From Rhodamnia argentea (Eukaryota; Streptophyta; Magnoliopsida; Myrtales; Myrtaceae): a stretch of 64,000 nt of DNA. Made by a program: the position numbers and the translations under genes. How positions within the stretch are numbered: the first letter of the stretch is position 1; the number at the start of each line of letters is the position of its first letter. Under the pieces are notes generated by a model that did not search any database, was not told the origin of the DNA, and saw only the letters and a list, made by a program, of their open reading frames with translations. The stretch is taken from the NCBI RefSeq assembly GCF_020921035.1, contig NC_063156.1:23856283-23920282 (forward strand), read 5' to 3'. Shown here piece by piece: positions 11,351 through 24,852 of the stretch.

Positions 11351-14300
11351 CTATTTGGCCACTGACTGTGGACAAGGAACCGATGAGTTGAGGATGGAAA
11401 AGCTAATTTCATTCGAAGTGCAGGTGCTACGGTCTGGCCACTTCTTGTCCACGGCATAAGGGGATGAGCTCATCACCCTAAACAAAGCACAAAGGAAGCA
11501 TTTACATTAGAGACACAGTTGAACAATGTCCAGAATTTAGGTATTAGTTTCCTCAGAGCACATTCTGAGCTGGCCTGTCTTTGGTGTTGCAAAAGCAATT
11601 CAAGGAATTACAGATTCTGTCGATGTTATTTTCCAGGAAAACAGTACCTTATCAAAGGACTACATCAGTGATTTTTGTTGTTTCTTTTTAAGGCAATACA
11701 GGGGTTAGTAAAAGCTAGAAAAAAAAGAAGGGGGATTTCAGGCAAATGATAGGCGTGAACCATCAATTGGTACATCCCTATTCATACATCTCCAACTACG
11801 ATGGTAAATCGAAGAAAAACCAAGTAATTCAACCATTTGTATGATCTCATCAAACAGAGAAATAAGTATGACTAAATGTAAAGAATTCAGGAATCTTTAC
11901 TCACCGTTCCTTGCGCTTCTCTAGAAATCGAGCCAAAGACGCCTTACGAGCCTGAGGCAAAGCAACTGCAAAACAATGTTCCATCACATACAACAATAGA
12001 TTACACAGGAAATGAAGCAGCACATAGACCACTGCTTTTACCAGTTGGACCAGGTCCGATGGGCATAATAACTTTATAGGTCTCTGATGTGTTAACAGGA
12101 CATGCAAAAGGTCCTGCTTGTTTCATCGTCACTGTGTCATTGTCACATGTAGATCTTCCTCCTGATGATGATCCAGATTCGGAGGTCACAGACACAAGGT
12201 TCGGAAGTCCCAAAAATGCCGAAATATTTTGAGGCTGATTTCCCCTCGAAGAGTCATCAGTGGTTATTCTTGATGTCGCTCCATGACCCTGACCCTGACC
12301 CTGATCCTGAGTTGTGGCAAGAGTCTTACTGTGAGTCACAGGAGGGCCATTACCGGCCAACAACATAATAGCCTGAGCCTGGATAGACCACCCAACGAAC
12401 AAAATGCGAAGATCAATTAGTGACACGTTTGAAAGCTAACAAGTGATACAAGCAACGGTGGAAAGGAACAAGTACCTTCTCCGGAGATACATCATCATAG
12501 ACATTCACAGACCCAGCATAAAAGATTGTCATCTGAGCAAGCATCTCAGGGAGTTTTGAAACACTCCTGAGAAAGGAAACAAGAGACTCAGCCTATTTTC
12601 TCGGACAAAGCTCGGCATTACAACAGGAATTCAATGTCTAGATCAAGTTTTCGGTAACTTATGAATATATGAGATTTCCCCGAGTTAATGAAAGAATTAC
12701 CCATAGTCAGTGTAACTGACAATCGAACTCGTGGATGGAAGCAAAGAAACAGGAGGTAGATCCAGAACTCCGCCTAGAGGTTGTGACTTCACCGCAGAAC
12801 AAACCATATTCTCCCTAACCAAGGAAAATTTGGACTGAAGAACTGGAGCTTTAAAAGGAAGAGAGGCAGTCTTATTTGGTCTATTAGATCCCGAGTATAA
12901 CTTTACTTCATGGGGATAATGGACCGAAATCCCATTGAGGTGTTGGTGTGGGTAGATTGTCAGAGCACAATTTTCCTGTGCTTTCTTGTCAACGTTTATG
13001 CACATCTGCAATGAAAGAAGCAAATCAGCACAAATAACCAATAGAAAATGAAAAAAGAAAAATTATACGTTCCAATACAGTCTCAAGGTACTGTTAACAT
13101 CACCTTCGGGACTTGAGTACCTTACCGCTACTGCATGTCTATGCGATTCCAATACTAGCTAGTACGATTAGTAATTGTGTATAGCAAGCAGAAAGGTAGG
13201 TGATTCTCAAAGGAAGCCAGGGACTCATGGCTTGGAAATAACTCTGTGAAATTTTAGAATTTAGAGAGAGAGAGAGAGACGGACAAATGTACCTGGGGCT
13301 CTCTGGATTGCAGTTTCCACTTAGAGTTCGAAACATCTGGGATTTGTGTGGTCATAGATCCAGAAGATGCTCGCGAATCATGGATAACTTTCTTTGGCCT
13401 CTCCTCTTCAAAGGCCTTGAAAGATAGGAGCTGAGAAGAGCCAGAAACCTTGTTTGAGAAAGCCCACTGCATCTGTGAACCTTTAGATGATCACCGAAAA
13501 TCAGCAAAGACGGAAGAACACCGGCCAATCATTCACAACAAAACTGTCGATATGACTGGTCAAACATACACACTTCAACTTTTTCTTGCTGTTTGCAAGA
13601 TCCCTTAACACCTCCAGGTGAAGAATCCAAGAAAGGAATAGCAGAATTATGTAGGCTTAAAAAACAAAAGAACCAGAGGTGCCCAAAGACATTTGAAAGG
13701 AAATATGCTCTTGTTCATGAAGGAAAAGGTTTAAGATGGGCACTGTCGAGGCGATTAAATTTTACAAATGATAAAGCAAGATGAGCATGCAGAATATAAT
13801 CGTAAAAAAGAGATGACCCGGAAGGAAAGCGATTTTAATATGCACTATAAAAGGCGGTCATGAACATGGAGCTGATTGCCAAATCCACAAATAAACAATT
13901 TCGATTATCTTGCACTGAGAATGAAAGCAAAAAGAATATTGAGAATGACCTCTTGCGTGGACGGACCTTCCACTCAAAAAAACCATTTCTCGAAATAATC
14001 ATGCTTGAAGCTTGTGAGTTATTTAATTCATGTTGATGAGCAGGTTCACTGCAAGAAGCCCTTGGTGTATGCAAGTTTTCTTGTTAATTTAGAACTGGAA
14101 GGATTTATCTAATGAACAGGGTTAGGTGGTGACTAGCCAGGCACAACTACTCGGAGGTCTCATTTTAAATGCTTATGATAGAAAACGCAATTCCAAATTG
14201 CATTGGACAACTGGAATTGCTGCGGATATATCATTAAATATGATTGCTTCTTCAGTCACACATATTATTTTATTAGAGATGCCGGACACCTGTTCAGGTA

Positions 14301-15692
14301 CAAATACTAAATTGCAACTCCCTACTTTAAAAAACACCACATGAGACATGAATGAAACACATCACCAACTCACGCACATGTTAAGAGCACAATACTTTAA
14401 CCCCACCTTCACAAAGCCAAATATAGCAGCAAAGAAGTTTCACATGGAAAATATTTTTATTGCCTGGACCACATTACCCAAATAAAGGGCTAAACATGAA
14501 GGGCTTCTGTAAGCTGTGAATGCCAGGTGTCAAGACAGAGATGGGAGGACGACTAAAAGAAATAGTTTCCACAACCAACTCTCAAAATGGAGAACAAACT
14601 GACATTCATCTACTTGACTTGGTCGACTGATCCACAGATGAACCTAAATAGCCCACGTTTAGCCTTTATCCAATATTTTCTCAAAGAAGAGCATGATAGC
14701 TGTGGCCAATAATGTCGTATTCCCCATCCTCAACAAATGAGCAGAGCACCTCAAAAAGTCCAAACTTTACTTAATCTTCAAATCCAATGCTTTTCATGTT
14801 GACATCAGGTGCAGCAAGTACAAGTGATAATTTTTTTTATACACGTTCCAAGGTGTACCTACCCTGTGAATGAGTGATTGCATCTACCCTGTGCGATGAA
14901 CAACACTTGCACACTGCGCCTGAGCAAACAACCTATACATATCTTGAGGCAGAAGGTAATGAAAGACGCTTCTGTTTGGCGTTGCTCCGTCTATTATTTG
15001 TTCCAATGTATGTCGTGTTACATTTCAATTACTTGCGTTCATAAGCAGAAAGCACTGCGTGTATCTCACGCATTGCAAGCAATGCTGCTAGGTGCTGCAC
15101 ATAACAAAAACTATTTAATAGATTCTTTTACGTAAATTTCGTCTTTAAAAGTAAGAAATTATAAACTCAATAAAATCTATTGGAAGTTTGGAACACCTCG
15201 GCTTACTTTACAAAATTCAGCTTTTGACCAATGCAACTTCCATCTAAATTCGCTAAAAGTAAACCAAAAGCATCACTATACAGACTTAATCTCTCCTCCG
15301 AGAAATGCTCTCAAACACATGGTGAGCAAACAAGTCACATTCATCTTGGTTTCGCTCAGCGGCATCTTCGCAGGAGTCAAAACTTCGAGAAAGTAAACAA
15401 TTTTTTTACTTTAAGCAAAAGAAAGATCTCGCGAAATTTCATCGAAGTCGAAGCACTCCATGCATTTCAACATTACACTCGTTGACTCCATTCAGACAAC
15501 AATCAAAGTCGACGCCCAACGAGCACGCCAATCCAAAGATTCTTTGCAGAGCTAAACAGAACAAAAGACAACAGAGATAAAAGCGATAAAGAGAAGGAGA
15601 GACGTACCTGGGTCTGCAAAATCATCACCCTTTTCGTCTTTCGCAGAAACGTGATGATCTTTCGAGACCAAACTCAGGAAATCCCTCTCCAT
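11351..15692 (-). CDS. TIFY6B: TIFY6B/JAZ3-type jasmonate ZIM-domain repressor, 7 exons
   Basis: Exons in coding order: 15692-15608, 13480-13293, 13005-12701, 12566-12476, 12378-12042, 11965-11905 and 11477-11351; all phases close, giving 397 residues. The start MERDFLSLVSK and the following QWAFSNKVSG segment are characteristic of the JAZ3/JAZ4 (TIFY6) subgroup. The ZIM domain carries TIFYAG at residues 206-211, split by intron 4. The Jas motif SLARFLEKRKERVMSSSPY lies at about 345-363, with an intron between R and V as in most plant JAZ genes. JAZ proteins bind MYC2-type bHLH factors through Jas, recruit NINJA/TOPLESS through ZIM, and are degraded through COI1 when JA-Ile is present. The Jas motif looks intact, so it should be degradable. 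Intron 1 is long (about 2.1 kb). A retained Jas intron, well known in this family, would read RKER and then soon stop. TIFY6A versus 6B is not separable here. Confidence 0.93.
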
Positions 15693-16033
15693 CTCCACCG
15701 CGCAAGGATAAAAGCTCGCCGAATTAATGCAAATTCTCTTCTCGAATCACAGACATCTCCGGAGATGTGAAGATAAATTCTAAATAGCGAAAAAGGAAAG
15801 TCCGATACTCGCCGCCTCAGCTGTTGGAGTGAAGCAGAGAAATGCAACGAAAAACAGAGTGACGAAGGAGAAGAATGAGAGAAGAAGAAGAAGAAGAAGA
15901 AGAAGAGCTAAATCAATTTGCTTTTCCAAGTTGTCGTGCGATGTGGACCATCGGATTTGTACCAAATTGATTGGCACGGAGTTAGCTAACTGGCTGTTCC
16001 GGTCGAGGCAACCGGCTGCTCCCAGTTGCAAAC

Positions 16034-16039
16034 CACGTG
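16034..16039. promoter_or_regulatory. G-box CACGTG upstream of the JAZ gene
   Basis: A perfect palindromic CACGTG lies 342 bases upstream of the TIFY6B-like start codon. JAZ promoters are direct targets of MYC2 through G-boxes, giving negative feedback in jasmonate signalling. Position and context fit, but occupancy is inference. Confidence 0.55.
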
Positions 16040-16740
16040 CGAAACGCACCACGAAACTCAAACCCCGTCGGTTTCTCTACGGGGCAAATATTGGGTGTGC
16101 CCAAATCAAGCAAGGACTTAGATTAAATAGTTTTCAGTCGTTTCCTAATCTTCGTAATGTAACTTACTGTTTTGTCCAATTTTAATTTCTAAGGACAATT
16201 CATCGGGGCCACCTTTACGGTGCAACGCCTAATTAAAGGAGGTCGTAACGATGGCCATTTTGTTGTAGCTATTTAATTCCGAATATCGAAAAAGGTTTTT
16301 AATGGAAATTTGAGACCGGTTTGTTGTAATTCAATGGCCACCAGCCCTCAAAGAATGATTGTGTGAGCGATACAATCAACCATTTTTCTTAACCAATCTG
16401 TCGAGAATAGAAAAAGAAGCATTGATATAGGTTGTATTAGTAATGCTAGATGAAATGTACGTGAATCTTCCGATTATGTAAAAAGTTAAGGTTTTCTTTT
16501 TTTTACAAACATAGCGAGCTCACTTTCCATACAAATTTTGAAATGGTCCGCCTCTATTGTTTTTAGCTAAGTCAATGCTCACATGAGAACGAACGACAAC
16601 AAATACAGACGATGCTCCACCCGAATTCATCTTATCAAGAAGGAGATAATCACGATGTTATGTACAACTAATTTGCATTGTGCCACAACACCATCACTAT
16701 CGACGAAGCAAATAGAAAATTCCAAGACGTCGTCTCTCCT

Positions 16741-16762
16741 ATATATATATATATATATATAT
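16741..16762. repeat. (AT)11 microsatellite
   Basis: Uninterrupted AT dinucleotides in intergenic DNA. Confidence 0.9.
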
Positions 16763-18940
16763 TCATAGATAAACGTGTTTTGTTAAACTATTAATATTCA
16801 TAGAAATTTCCTTAAACTATTCCTGCCCATCATCACTCTATACATTAATATTTTTCTCCCTCCAATTGAAGTCCATATGCTAACTTGCGTAAACAACATT
16901 GCTAAGATTAAACCAATCATAGAGAAGTCAACGTTGCCTCTATCACTTGAGAAGCAAGAGTCCTAGTCCATTTCTATAATAAATCACTCTCGCAGGCCCC
17001 ATGTGGATGCCCTTTCCCTTGCACGCTTCATGTGGCCATTGCACATGCAAAATCAACAGCAATTTACATAAATATAAAATTAATAATTGCACTTCTTTTT
17101 AAAGAAAAAAAAAACAAAGCACAAAATAATAATAATAAAAATAATAAACTTATCTAAAAAAGGGTATGGAAATTAAATTCTTTTTTTTTTTAGCCAAAAG
17201 AAGAGCACAATATCGTGGGCCAAATAAGACACGAACCTAAAAAAACTATACTTGTTCTTTTTTATGCTGACAACGTTAGGGTTCCCTCCTCCACGTTCAT
17301 TCCTCTATTCGGGGTCCAAAGTGGACAACGGGACAAGATTCGAAATGCCTTCTGCGTTATGATGAAATTTTGACCTTCCAATTAATTTAATGGGCATGTG
17401 GGTGGCACAAGAGCCCAAAAAAAAAAAAAAAAAGCAAATAATAAAAAGGCAAATAAATGAGGTCAAAAAACGATGACAAAGAAAAATAAAACTGCAATAT
17501 GGAGTTTGAATGAAGAACCCAAAATTGAAGGAAAAAAAAAGAAAGGGAACAAAAGAAGAGCAAGTTTGTGTAAAACATGGAAATGCATGGATCTTCATCA
17601 AATGTGAAATGCGACGATTAAGCAAATCGACTACACGGATAATCCTCTGCAGAAATGGTTCGCCACGATTCTAATAAGACCGGATACCCTTTGAAAAATG
17701 ACTACGAGAACGGCGAACTATTCTTGACGTTGTTTGTGTTTGATTATTGTTATGGAAATAGGAGTAAAAAATTATAGTTAAAGAATTTTACTTTATTAGT
17801 CGAAAAGGGAATACGTGTATGTAACTTTTTTCTCTAATCGACCCGCCAGATCTACTTTAAAAATAGAGAAAAACAAGCGTGATGTTATTAGTTTTATTGC
17901 TTTTCGGAACCCTTTGATCTATTTGCACTGAACTTTGGGCTCTTGAAGCAGAGATGGGGCCGGGCTGAGCAGGCCTGTGAGCGACATCCATCGAACTTCT
18001 TGATCCATCATCCATACCCTCCAACCGCACATGAAGTTTCTTTCAACTGTCCGTGAACATCTTATTGTTTTGTTATGGCTAAGATTAGATTGATTATTTC
18101 TTCTGCGCCTTCCACTTAGAATAAAGAGTAATTTTAGCTTCCACCGCCAGTGTAACAAGAATTTCTTCACGGCTAGTCTTATCCACCTTCGATTCGAGAT
18201 GAGTGGGAGAGTGAGCTAAATATAACAAGAGCCGAACAATCAGCAGCCATTGAATGTATGTTTGGCGATACGTTTTCAAAGTCCTTTTGGACCTCTAAAG
18301 GCCCTCGGGCAAATATGCAAATGCGTTTCGCAAAATGGTTTTTGCAGCCCATTTTGGGAAACGCTAGCTTTTTCAAGTACCCTCCAAGCGCCTTTAGCTC
18401 AAGGCAGCCTCCTATCTTCCTCACGGCCGGACCTCGCTCTCGCCTCTCTTCCTCATGCGTCGTGCCTAGAGATTGCGCTCGCATCTCTTCCCCACGCCCC
18501 CGGCGCTCGCCTCTTCTTGTCTACTGGGTTACATTCTCTTCGTGTGAACACTATACATGATGGATTTTGTTGGCTATCAGTGGCCCTTTTACTCAGTCAG
18601 TCTCTCTGATTTTGTCTCCTCCATCGCCCTCTATTTCCAGCTTTTCTGAACTTTTGCTCCTGCAGTGAGTTTTTGCTTCGTTGGTAGAATGGCATTCTGA
18701 AAGTGTAATCTGAGTTTCAGATTGAAAAATGGTAGTGTTACGGTGCTGTGATGCCCCCAAGAAGTGCTCCAAACTAGGTTGTTGCCTTCTGTTTATCTGA
18801 CTTAAGTAACACCCCGTTACTTAGATTTACATTACATTTAAGTGGCACATGTTTATCTGACACCAAATGAAATACTTTACCTAAATGTATATACGCGGTA
18901 TATGTTGATTAGATTTATATTACACTTGTGTCGGTAAACA

Positions 18941-19399
18941 TTATTTGGGGTCATATAAAGAAGTTAGATATCATTTGCACGAGTTTCAACGTGGCCCTAC
19001 ACCTATGGGTAATCGAGAGGCATTTGACCATGCCCATTCCTTGTCACAATTTGAAATTGAGCGAGCATTTGGTGTATTAAAAGAGAAGTGGATGATTACA
19101 AATAAAATAACGGGTTATATGTATGAAAAGCGAGTGAAAATTGTCTACCGTCAATGGCTTTGTACAATTATATATGAAGAAATGCCACATCTAATAAGGA
19201 TTTTGAAAGAGCGAATTTGGATCCCGATTATGGATATTCGGATAACCCCGATAATGTAAATGAGGGGGCAAGTGCTTCAAATGATAACTTATCTCCGAAC
19301 ATTGCACTTTTACGTGATCAAATAGCCATGAGTTTAGGAAATAGTCAAGGAGCTTTGCAATTTTTAAGGATAACGGGTTTATTTCCTCCGGAAATATGA
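18941..19399 (+). mobile_element. PIF/Harbinger transposase remnant (C-terminal part)
   Basis: The translation from 18945 contains YHLHEFQRG and, after a short gap, IERAFGVLKEKW. This is the conserved block around the last acidic residue of the DDE nuclease in HARBI1/ALP1-like proteins. The KRVKIVYRQW segment that follows fits the next helix. The first two catalytic aspartates and the N-terminal half are missing. Near 19200 the frame shifts, and the family's C-terminal tail (NLDPDYGYSDNPDN... RDQIAMSLG) continues in another frame to a stop at 19397-19399. The element is therefore truncated and frameshifted, and inactive. The stretch upstream from about 18255 (TTTGGCGATACG...) may be part of the same insertion, but its ends were not found. 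Confidence 0.8.
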
Positions 19400-20729
19400 G
19401 ACTATGTTTCTTATAATGAAATTACTCTCTTCTTAATTGAGAAAGATCCACTTGATGTGCTTTTATGTTTATTGATTTGTTAATACGTCTCTAATACATT
19501 CCTCTCAGCACGAAGATATAAAAGTTACGGTTGTTGTTAATTTCCAATTTTACACAAATTAAAGTTAAAAAAAAAAACTTAAATTGGTCACACACAAAAG
19601 ACTTTTCGAGTATATTTCTATCAAACGACCTCTTTCTTTAAAGTTGCTTCTCAAGCACTGTATCTTCCTATCGATGGAGAGTATGAACCATACCTCAAGA
19701 ATAAATACATGTGAATCACCAAATTTGGATAGACCGGTCGCATTTACAAGTGAGACCTATCATTTTAAATGATCCGAATTCGTCTTGCGTCGCACTCACT
19801 GAATAGTGACAAAGATGTGCATAGAGAAGCATGTTTCAAGAAATTTTCATGAGGATCGGGAAGGGAATAGAGCCAGGACAATCATATGAGGACCAAAACA
19901 TGTCTGCTGACTTTACAGCAATAATCCTCGGATTCTAAAAAAAGCACGAGTTTTGTCCTGAAAAGGAGCTCTCTTTATGCATCACTTTCATGATGAGCTC
20001 ACCTGCTTTTTGTAAACCCTGACCAGCTGTACCAATCCAAAGCAATCAAATTCAAGCCAGCCTGACTCCGAAAGAATGTCGTTAAGGGATCATACCAATG
20101 ATCAATCAGATTCCAACAAAGTCTTGGCATGTTCCTGAATCTCATTTACAAGAAATGCCAGAAAAGAAAAGCACGAAACCGAGCTCTTATGTAACCATTT
20201 CAGAGACGATTTACGCAAAGCCGAAACTGACTTCAGCCGCTAACAGAGACATGCCCTGCAGTAACTCTACAATCATGGCTTGCCAAAGGTTCCCTTCATG
20301 GGTTCAATCAAAACCCTGAACTCACCTTCAAGTTCGGTAAGCACGAGATGGTTCAGTACCAATCGAGCTCATCATTCCTGGAAAGAAAATAGATTGTTTG
20401 ATGGACCAATCCAACCGAGAAAACACCAAGACCACTTGCTAAAGTGACTCTGCTAGTGAAAGAAAAAGGTTTGCCAAGGATTTGCATCATCGGAAGCAAA
20501 TGCGGAAGTCGTAATTACAAGACCCATGATATCCCACAAGTGAAGCACTGAAAAAAACAATAGACTAGACCTGAGGTGAATTAGGGGAGAGGTAAATGTT
20601 CTTCTCAAGAAAATGCAGGCGTAAAGATCAGCTTTTTCTTACAACCTAAGAAGAATATGTTGACACGCTGATCAGGGGGCATTAAGTACCACACATCCTG
20701 GTTTCTGGCAGTGGCGAGACCTGAGCGAT
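19400..20729. other. intergenic, 3' side of the receptor kinase
   Basis: No gene recognised. The last few hundred bases before 20730 are probably 3' UTR of the minus-strand receptor kinase. A short open frame at 20098-20319 has no family features. Confidence 0.5.
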
Positions 20730-23182
20730 TCATTGAGAAGTCACGACCTCCACATCGTTGACCTGATCAGACCGCGGTCCATGAACGGGCAAGCTACGCC
20801 GAGACAACTCTTCAATTCGCCTCCTCACTTCCGGCATGGAAGGGCGCTGGTCAGGATACTGAGCCGCACAATCCATGGCCACCTGCAGGAGCTCGACCAT
20901 CTCCTCCTCTGCGTTCTGGTACCTTAGGAGCTCGAGATCGAAAACCTCCGAGCTCCATTCCTCGCGGACCACTGACTGAACCCATCTTGGAAGGTCGATG
21001 CCTTCTTCGTTTAAGACAGAATTGGCCGGGGCTTTCCCAGTTAAAAGCTCCAAGAGCAAAACGCCGAAGCTATAGACATCAGCCTTCTGGGATACTCTGC
21101 GAGGGTCTGTGACTTCTGGTGCACGATAGCCAGCGACACGGGTGGGAGCAACTGAGGGGCCGACAATGTGAGCCAGGCCAAAATCGGAGAGGCGAGCATT
21201 GTAGGATTTGGTGAGGAGAACATTAGAAGATTTAATGTTTCCGTGAGATACATAAGGTCCTTGAGAATGAAGGTATTCGATGCCGTGGGCAACACCTAGG
21301 GCAATGCTGGCGCGTAATTCCCAGTTCAATGGAGTTCTTCCTGCCCCTCTGTTTCCTGCAGCATTTCATTTAAAAAATTGAGTAAAAAATAACAGTGAAA
21401 AAGATTGAGTAATGGAAGCAAAAAATTGTTGTTCTTCCTTTGTACTACATGACTTCACCGATCTCCCGCTAAGACTAGGGGGAGAATGAATAGACTAGAA
21501 GTAAATCTGGGGAATGGAATGTACAGGGTCATCAAAGAGTTTGATCACACCACATTGCTTCAAACTAATTACAGGATATAAAAGCCGCTTAAATTTGAAA
21601 AAAATTAAGGAATTAATTCAATCTGTGGAACAATCCAAGCAAAGAGTTGGGCAAACCGACAAAAACACAGCTCAAGTTCTACCTCAGCATGCTTATGATC
21701 CAAACAAAACACCCGAAAACTACCCTGCAATGTTTCTTTCTTCATGTTAAACAGGGAATGAACCTTAAATATATCACAAGACTCATCATGATAGTACATG
21801 CAGAAACTACTCTAAACTAAAGGGGACATTCAGAAACAGAATGGCTTACCGTGTAATTGAGCAGATAGGCTTCCCATCGGCATGTAATCGTAGACCAGAA
21901 GCTTTTCGTCGTTGCTGTAATAGTAAGCCCGGAGAGGCACCAAATTCTCATGATCCATTGCTCCCACGGCTTCAATCTTGTCCTTGAATTCCCCTGCAGA
22001 AATGTTCACATCCTTGAGCCTCTTCACCGCAACCATGTTTCCCATCTCCAGGACCGCCTTGTAAGCCGTCCCGAATGTCCCTTTCCCCAAGACTTCCGCC
22101 GATGCCCTCAGCAAGTCCTCCAAATCAAATGCCTTCGCTGTTTTCCCAAAGAAAACAAGTTTCTTCGCCCCACCGCCATTTGCTTCTTTCCTTCTGGTCC
22201 CTACAGTCAATGCAGCCGCAGCAGCAGCAGCCACCGAATATTCGCCAGTATCAGCATCCCCAGATGCCTTTTCGCCCTGAAGCACCATCTCTTGTTGCTT
22301 AAGCACTGCCATGTCAATCGACCTCGTCCTCTTGCTACCTCTCTTGCGGCACAAGAATATCACCAATATGACAATGAATATGAAAGCGAACACGCAGCCG
22401 ATGGCAATGCCGGCAACAGCAGAGCCAGAAAGCTTCTTCCTTTTGCCGCCTTCACCACTCTCACCCCCGCTAGGTCCCATACTAGGCACTGTGACATCCT
22501 TCGAGCATGAAACGAGTGGTTTTCCACATAATGAATTACCCAGAAACGAAGCCGAACTAAACTTGTGTAAACCATCAGGAATTGAGCCACTAAGCAAATT
22601 ATTTGAAACATTGAACTGCTCGAGCTTTGGCAGGCTCAGCTCGGCAGGAATCGACCCAGAGAGCAAGTTGTCCTCGAGGAAAAGAGTCCTGAGCCTAGTC
22701 AAGTTGTTGAAACTCTGAGAAATTTCCCCAGAGAGAATGTTGGAGGCAAGATTGAGCCTCGCGAGCTCGCGTAGACCCAACAGAGACTCAGGGATAGGGC
22801 CTGAGAACCGATTACCTTGCAAGTACAAGTTGCGCAAGCCGGTGCAAGAAGCGAGATCTGGAGGGATTTGGCCAGCGAGCGTGTTGAGCCGGAGCGAGAG
22901 TGTCCTGAGCTGCGTCAGATTGCCGAGAATGCCGACCGGGATTCGACCAGAGAGCGAAGCTCCGGGAAAGCGAAGAGACGCAACTCGGCCGGACTCGCAT
23001 TGGACCCCTGCCCAAGAACAGGGGCTTTGCTGCTTCGCATCCCAGAGGAGCGTACGGCCACCGACCGAAGATCTCAGGGCAAGAAGCGCATTTCTGTCCG
23101 AGGCAAGGTCTTGCTCCGTGACGGGGAACAAGAATGAGGCGACAATGGTGAGCGCAACCAGGAGGGTCTTGCGCACTTGCAT
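20730..23182 (-). CDS. RKL1: LRR-III receptor-like kinase, RKL1/RLK902 type, probably pseudokinase
   Basis: Two exons, 23182-21850 and 21355-20730, phase-1 intron, 652 residues. Order of parts: signal peptide (about 1-23), LRR N-cap with CSWAGVQC (about 55-62), about five LRRs to residue 210, SFLGNSLCG spacer, transmembrane helix at about 254-278, an eight-alanine run at about 318-325, then the kinase domain from about 355. The glycine loop LGKGTFGTAYKAV (365-377) and the VAVK lysine (387) are present. The HRD motif is replaced by SHGNIKSSN, so the catalytic base aspartate is missing, while DFG is kept. The intron after the HG of SAQLHG sits where this clade has it. RKL1 and RLK902 act at the plasma membrane; RLK902 is linked to immunity. 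Signalling probably runs through partners rather than its own phosphotransfer. RKL1 and RLK902 are close paralogues, so the symbol names the clade. Confidence 0.93.
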
Positions 23183-24852
23183 GTTTCAAGAAAATGAGAA
23201 GAAGAAGAAGAAGAAATTCTTTCAAGAAATGGAAAGAGACCAAGTACTCGAGGCTATTCAGTAAGCGCAAAGAGGGTGGTCGTGAGGATGAATGAGCTGC
23301 ATTTTCTGCACACTCTCTATCTCCCTCCCTCCTTCCATGTGCGAGCTCTGTGGATGAGAGTGAAGAGTGAGAAAGTCCGGGCAGGTTTGGAGAAGACAGG
23401 TAACGACATTCATTAAAGGTAAGTTCAAAAGAAACGAACCCTAGCTCTAGACATCGTACTTCCTCTGTTCTGCTCCACTTATATAGTCAAAACCCCAACC
23501 ACATGAAAAGCTTCTTTTCCATCTTCCCCCTCTCTAACTTCCACCTTCATGTGCCTTGAATGCTTGAGGGGCTGTCCATCTCTATCATGGACTTGGCCGA
23601 AAAATTAGGTGTTCAATGTGAACAAGTATCATTTATTCTTCCCCGTGCACCCCACGGAAAATTGTACAACCTTTAGTATAACTCATGCGAAATCTGGCTA
23701 GGGTTCGAATCATGGTACTTGTGCGGTCGTTTCGAAGCTAATCCTTAGGCATAGAAATAGGTATACATGCATACAACACAAAAGTCGGAATTCGTCGTGC
23801 CATATGAGTTAAGATTGTTGACTTCGAAACTCGAAACCTATCGTAAAATCTATCATCGTCAAAATAAGAATGTCTACATCGTGAAATTAAGAATGAGAAT
23901 AACCAATCATAACGCGAAATTAGGGAAAACTCCATTTAACGTCGTAAAGTTCTTGCTAGGCTATCCATTTCATCCTTTTTAAGTAGGGAGAGATAGAAAG
24001 AGAGTGAGGGAAAGAAGAGTCTCACCTAAGTAATCAAATATGTGAGAAAAAAGAAATTTATAAATTTTGCTGATGGGATGATCCATAAATATTCAATGAA
24101 TAAAAAAAATTTGAGGCCTCATTTTTTTTTTCTTGCGTATGTCTCTAATTGATATCTTGAAGATATTTCTCATTGGGTATTCTGAAGCGCCAATTAGTAT
24201 AAGTTTATTTTATGAATGATTCAGAAAAAAAAAAAACTCAAAGAACGACATGATCCTCAATCGAATGGCGGATATCGATGTTCCGAAGCGAGGCATCAAA
24301 CATAACATTTATTTTGGTTCATGGGAGAAAATTTCAGATCATGTTTCAACATTAATTATGTGGTTCTCCTAAAGTGTTCTCCTAAATTTAATTTGGACCG
24401 TCGGATCTGCAGGGATCTGTCATTTTTTATGATCCAGATTCGATGCCATAGTTTATAAGGTCCAAGAGAAAATCAGCTATTGCACTCGCTTTAGAAAAGA
24501 AAACAGAAGAGGAAAGATTCGAATGGGCAGGACTGAAGCAAAGCAGAGTCCACCCCACCCGGCACAAGAGGAGGGCATTTTGGTCTCTTTAGTACAAATG
24601 TTGTGGAAGCAGTAACAAAGAATGTGGAAATAGCATTGACCCCCACGAAGAAAATCGTACTCAATTTTGTCATGAACCATTGTATCATTCCCTATTTCAT
24701 ATCATTTGCATGCTAGCATTTTATAAACCAGATTATTTACTTTCTTATTTCACATAAAGGGCTAGTTTAGTTGCCTTCTTATTTGCCCGTTTAATCGGAT
24801 TAAATTCATTGTAGAGCAAATCCTGTAGCAAATGGCCAGCGATGGACCGCAC
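23183..24852. other. receptor-kinase promoter and intergenic DNA
   Basis: Up to about 23550 this is the 5' leader (with a (GAA)n tract at 23198-23216) and promoter of the minus-strand receptor kinase. Beyond that lies AT-rich sequence with no recognised gene. Confidence 0.5.
23479..23486 (-). promoter_or_regulatory. TATA box of the receptor kinase gene
   Basis: Minus-strand CTATATAA about 300 bases upstream of the start codon at 23182, followed by pyrimidine-rich leader sequence. This places the start of transcription near 23450. Confidence 0.5.

Larger units (their letters stand above)
15693..18250. other. JAZ promoter region, then AT-rich intergenic sequence
   Basis: The first about 500 bases are the 5' leader and promoter of the TIFY gene. 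They include a (GAA)n tract near 15881-15906 that should be transcribed and a G-box at 16034. From about 16200 to 18250 the sequence is AT-rich with poly-A/T runs and a TA microsatellite. No gene or RNA is recognised. Confidence 0.55.
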
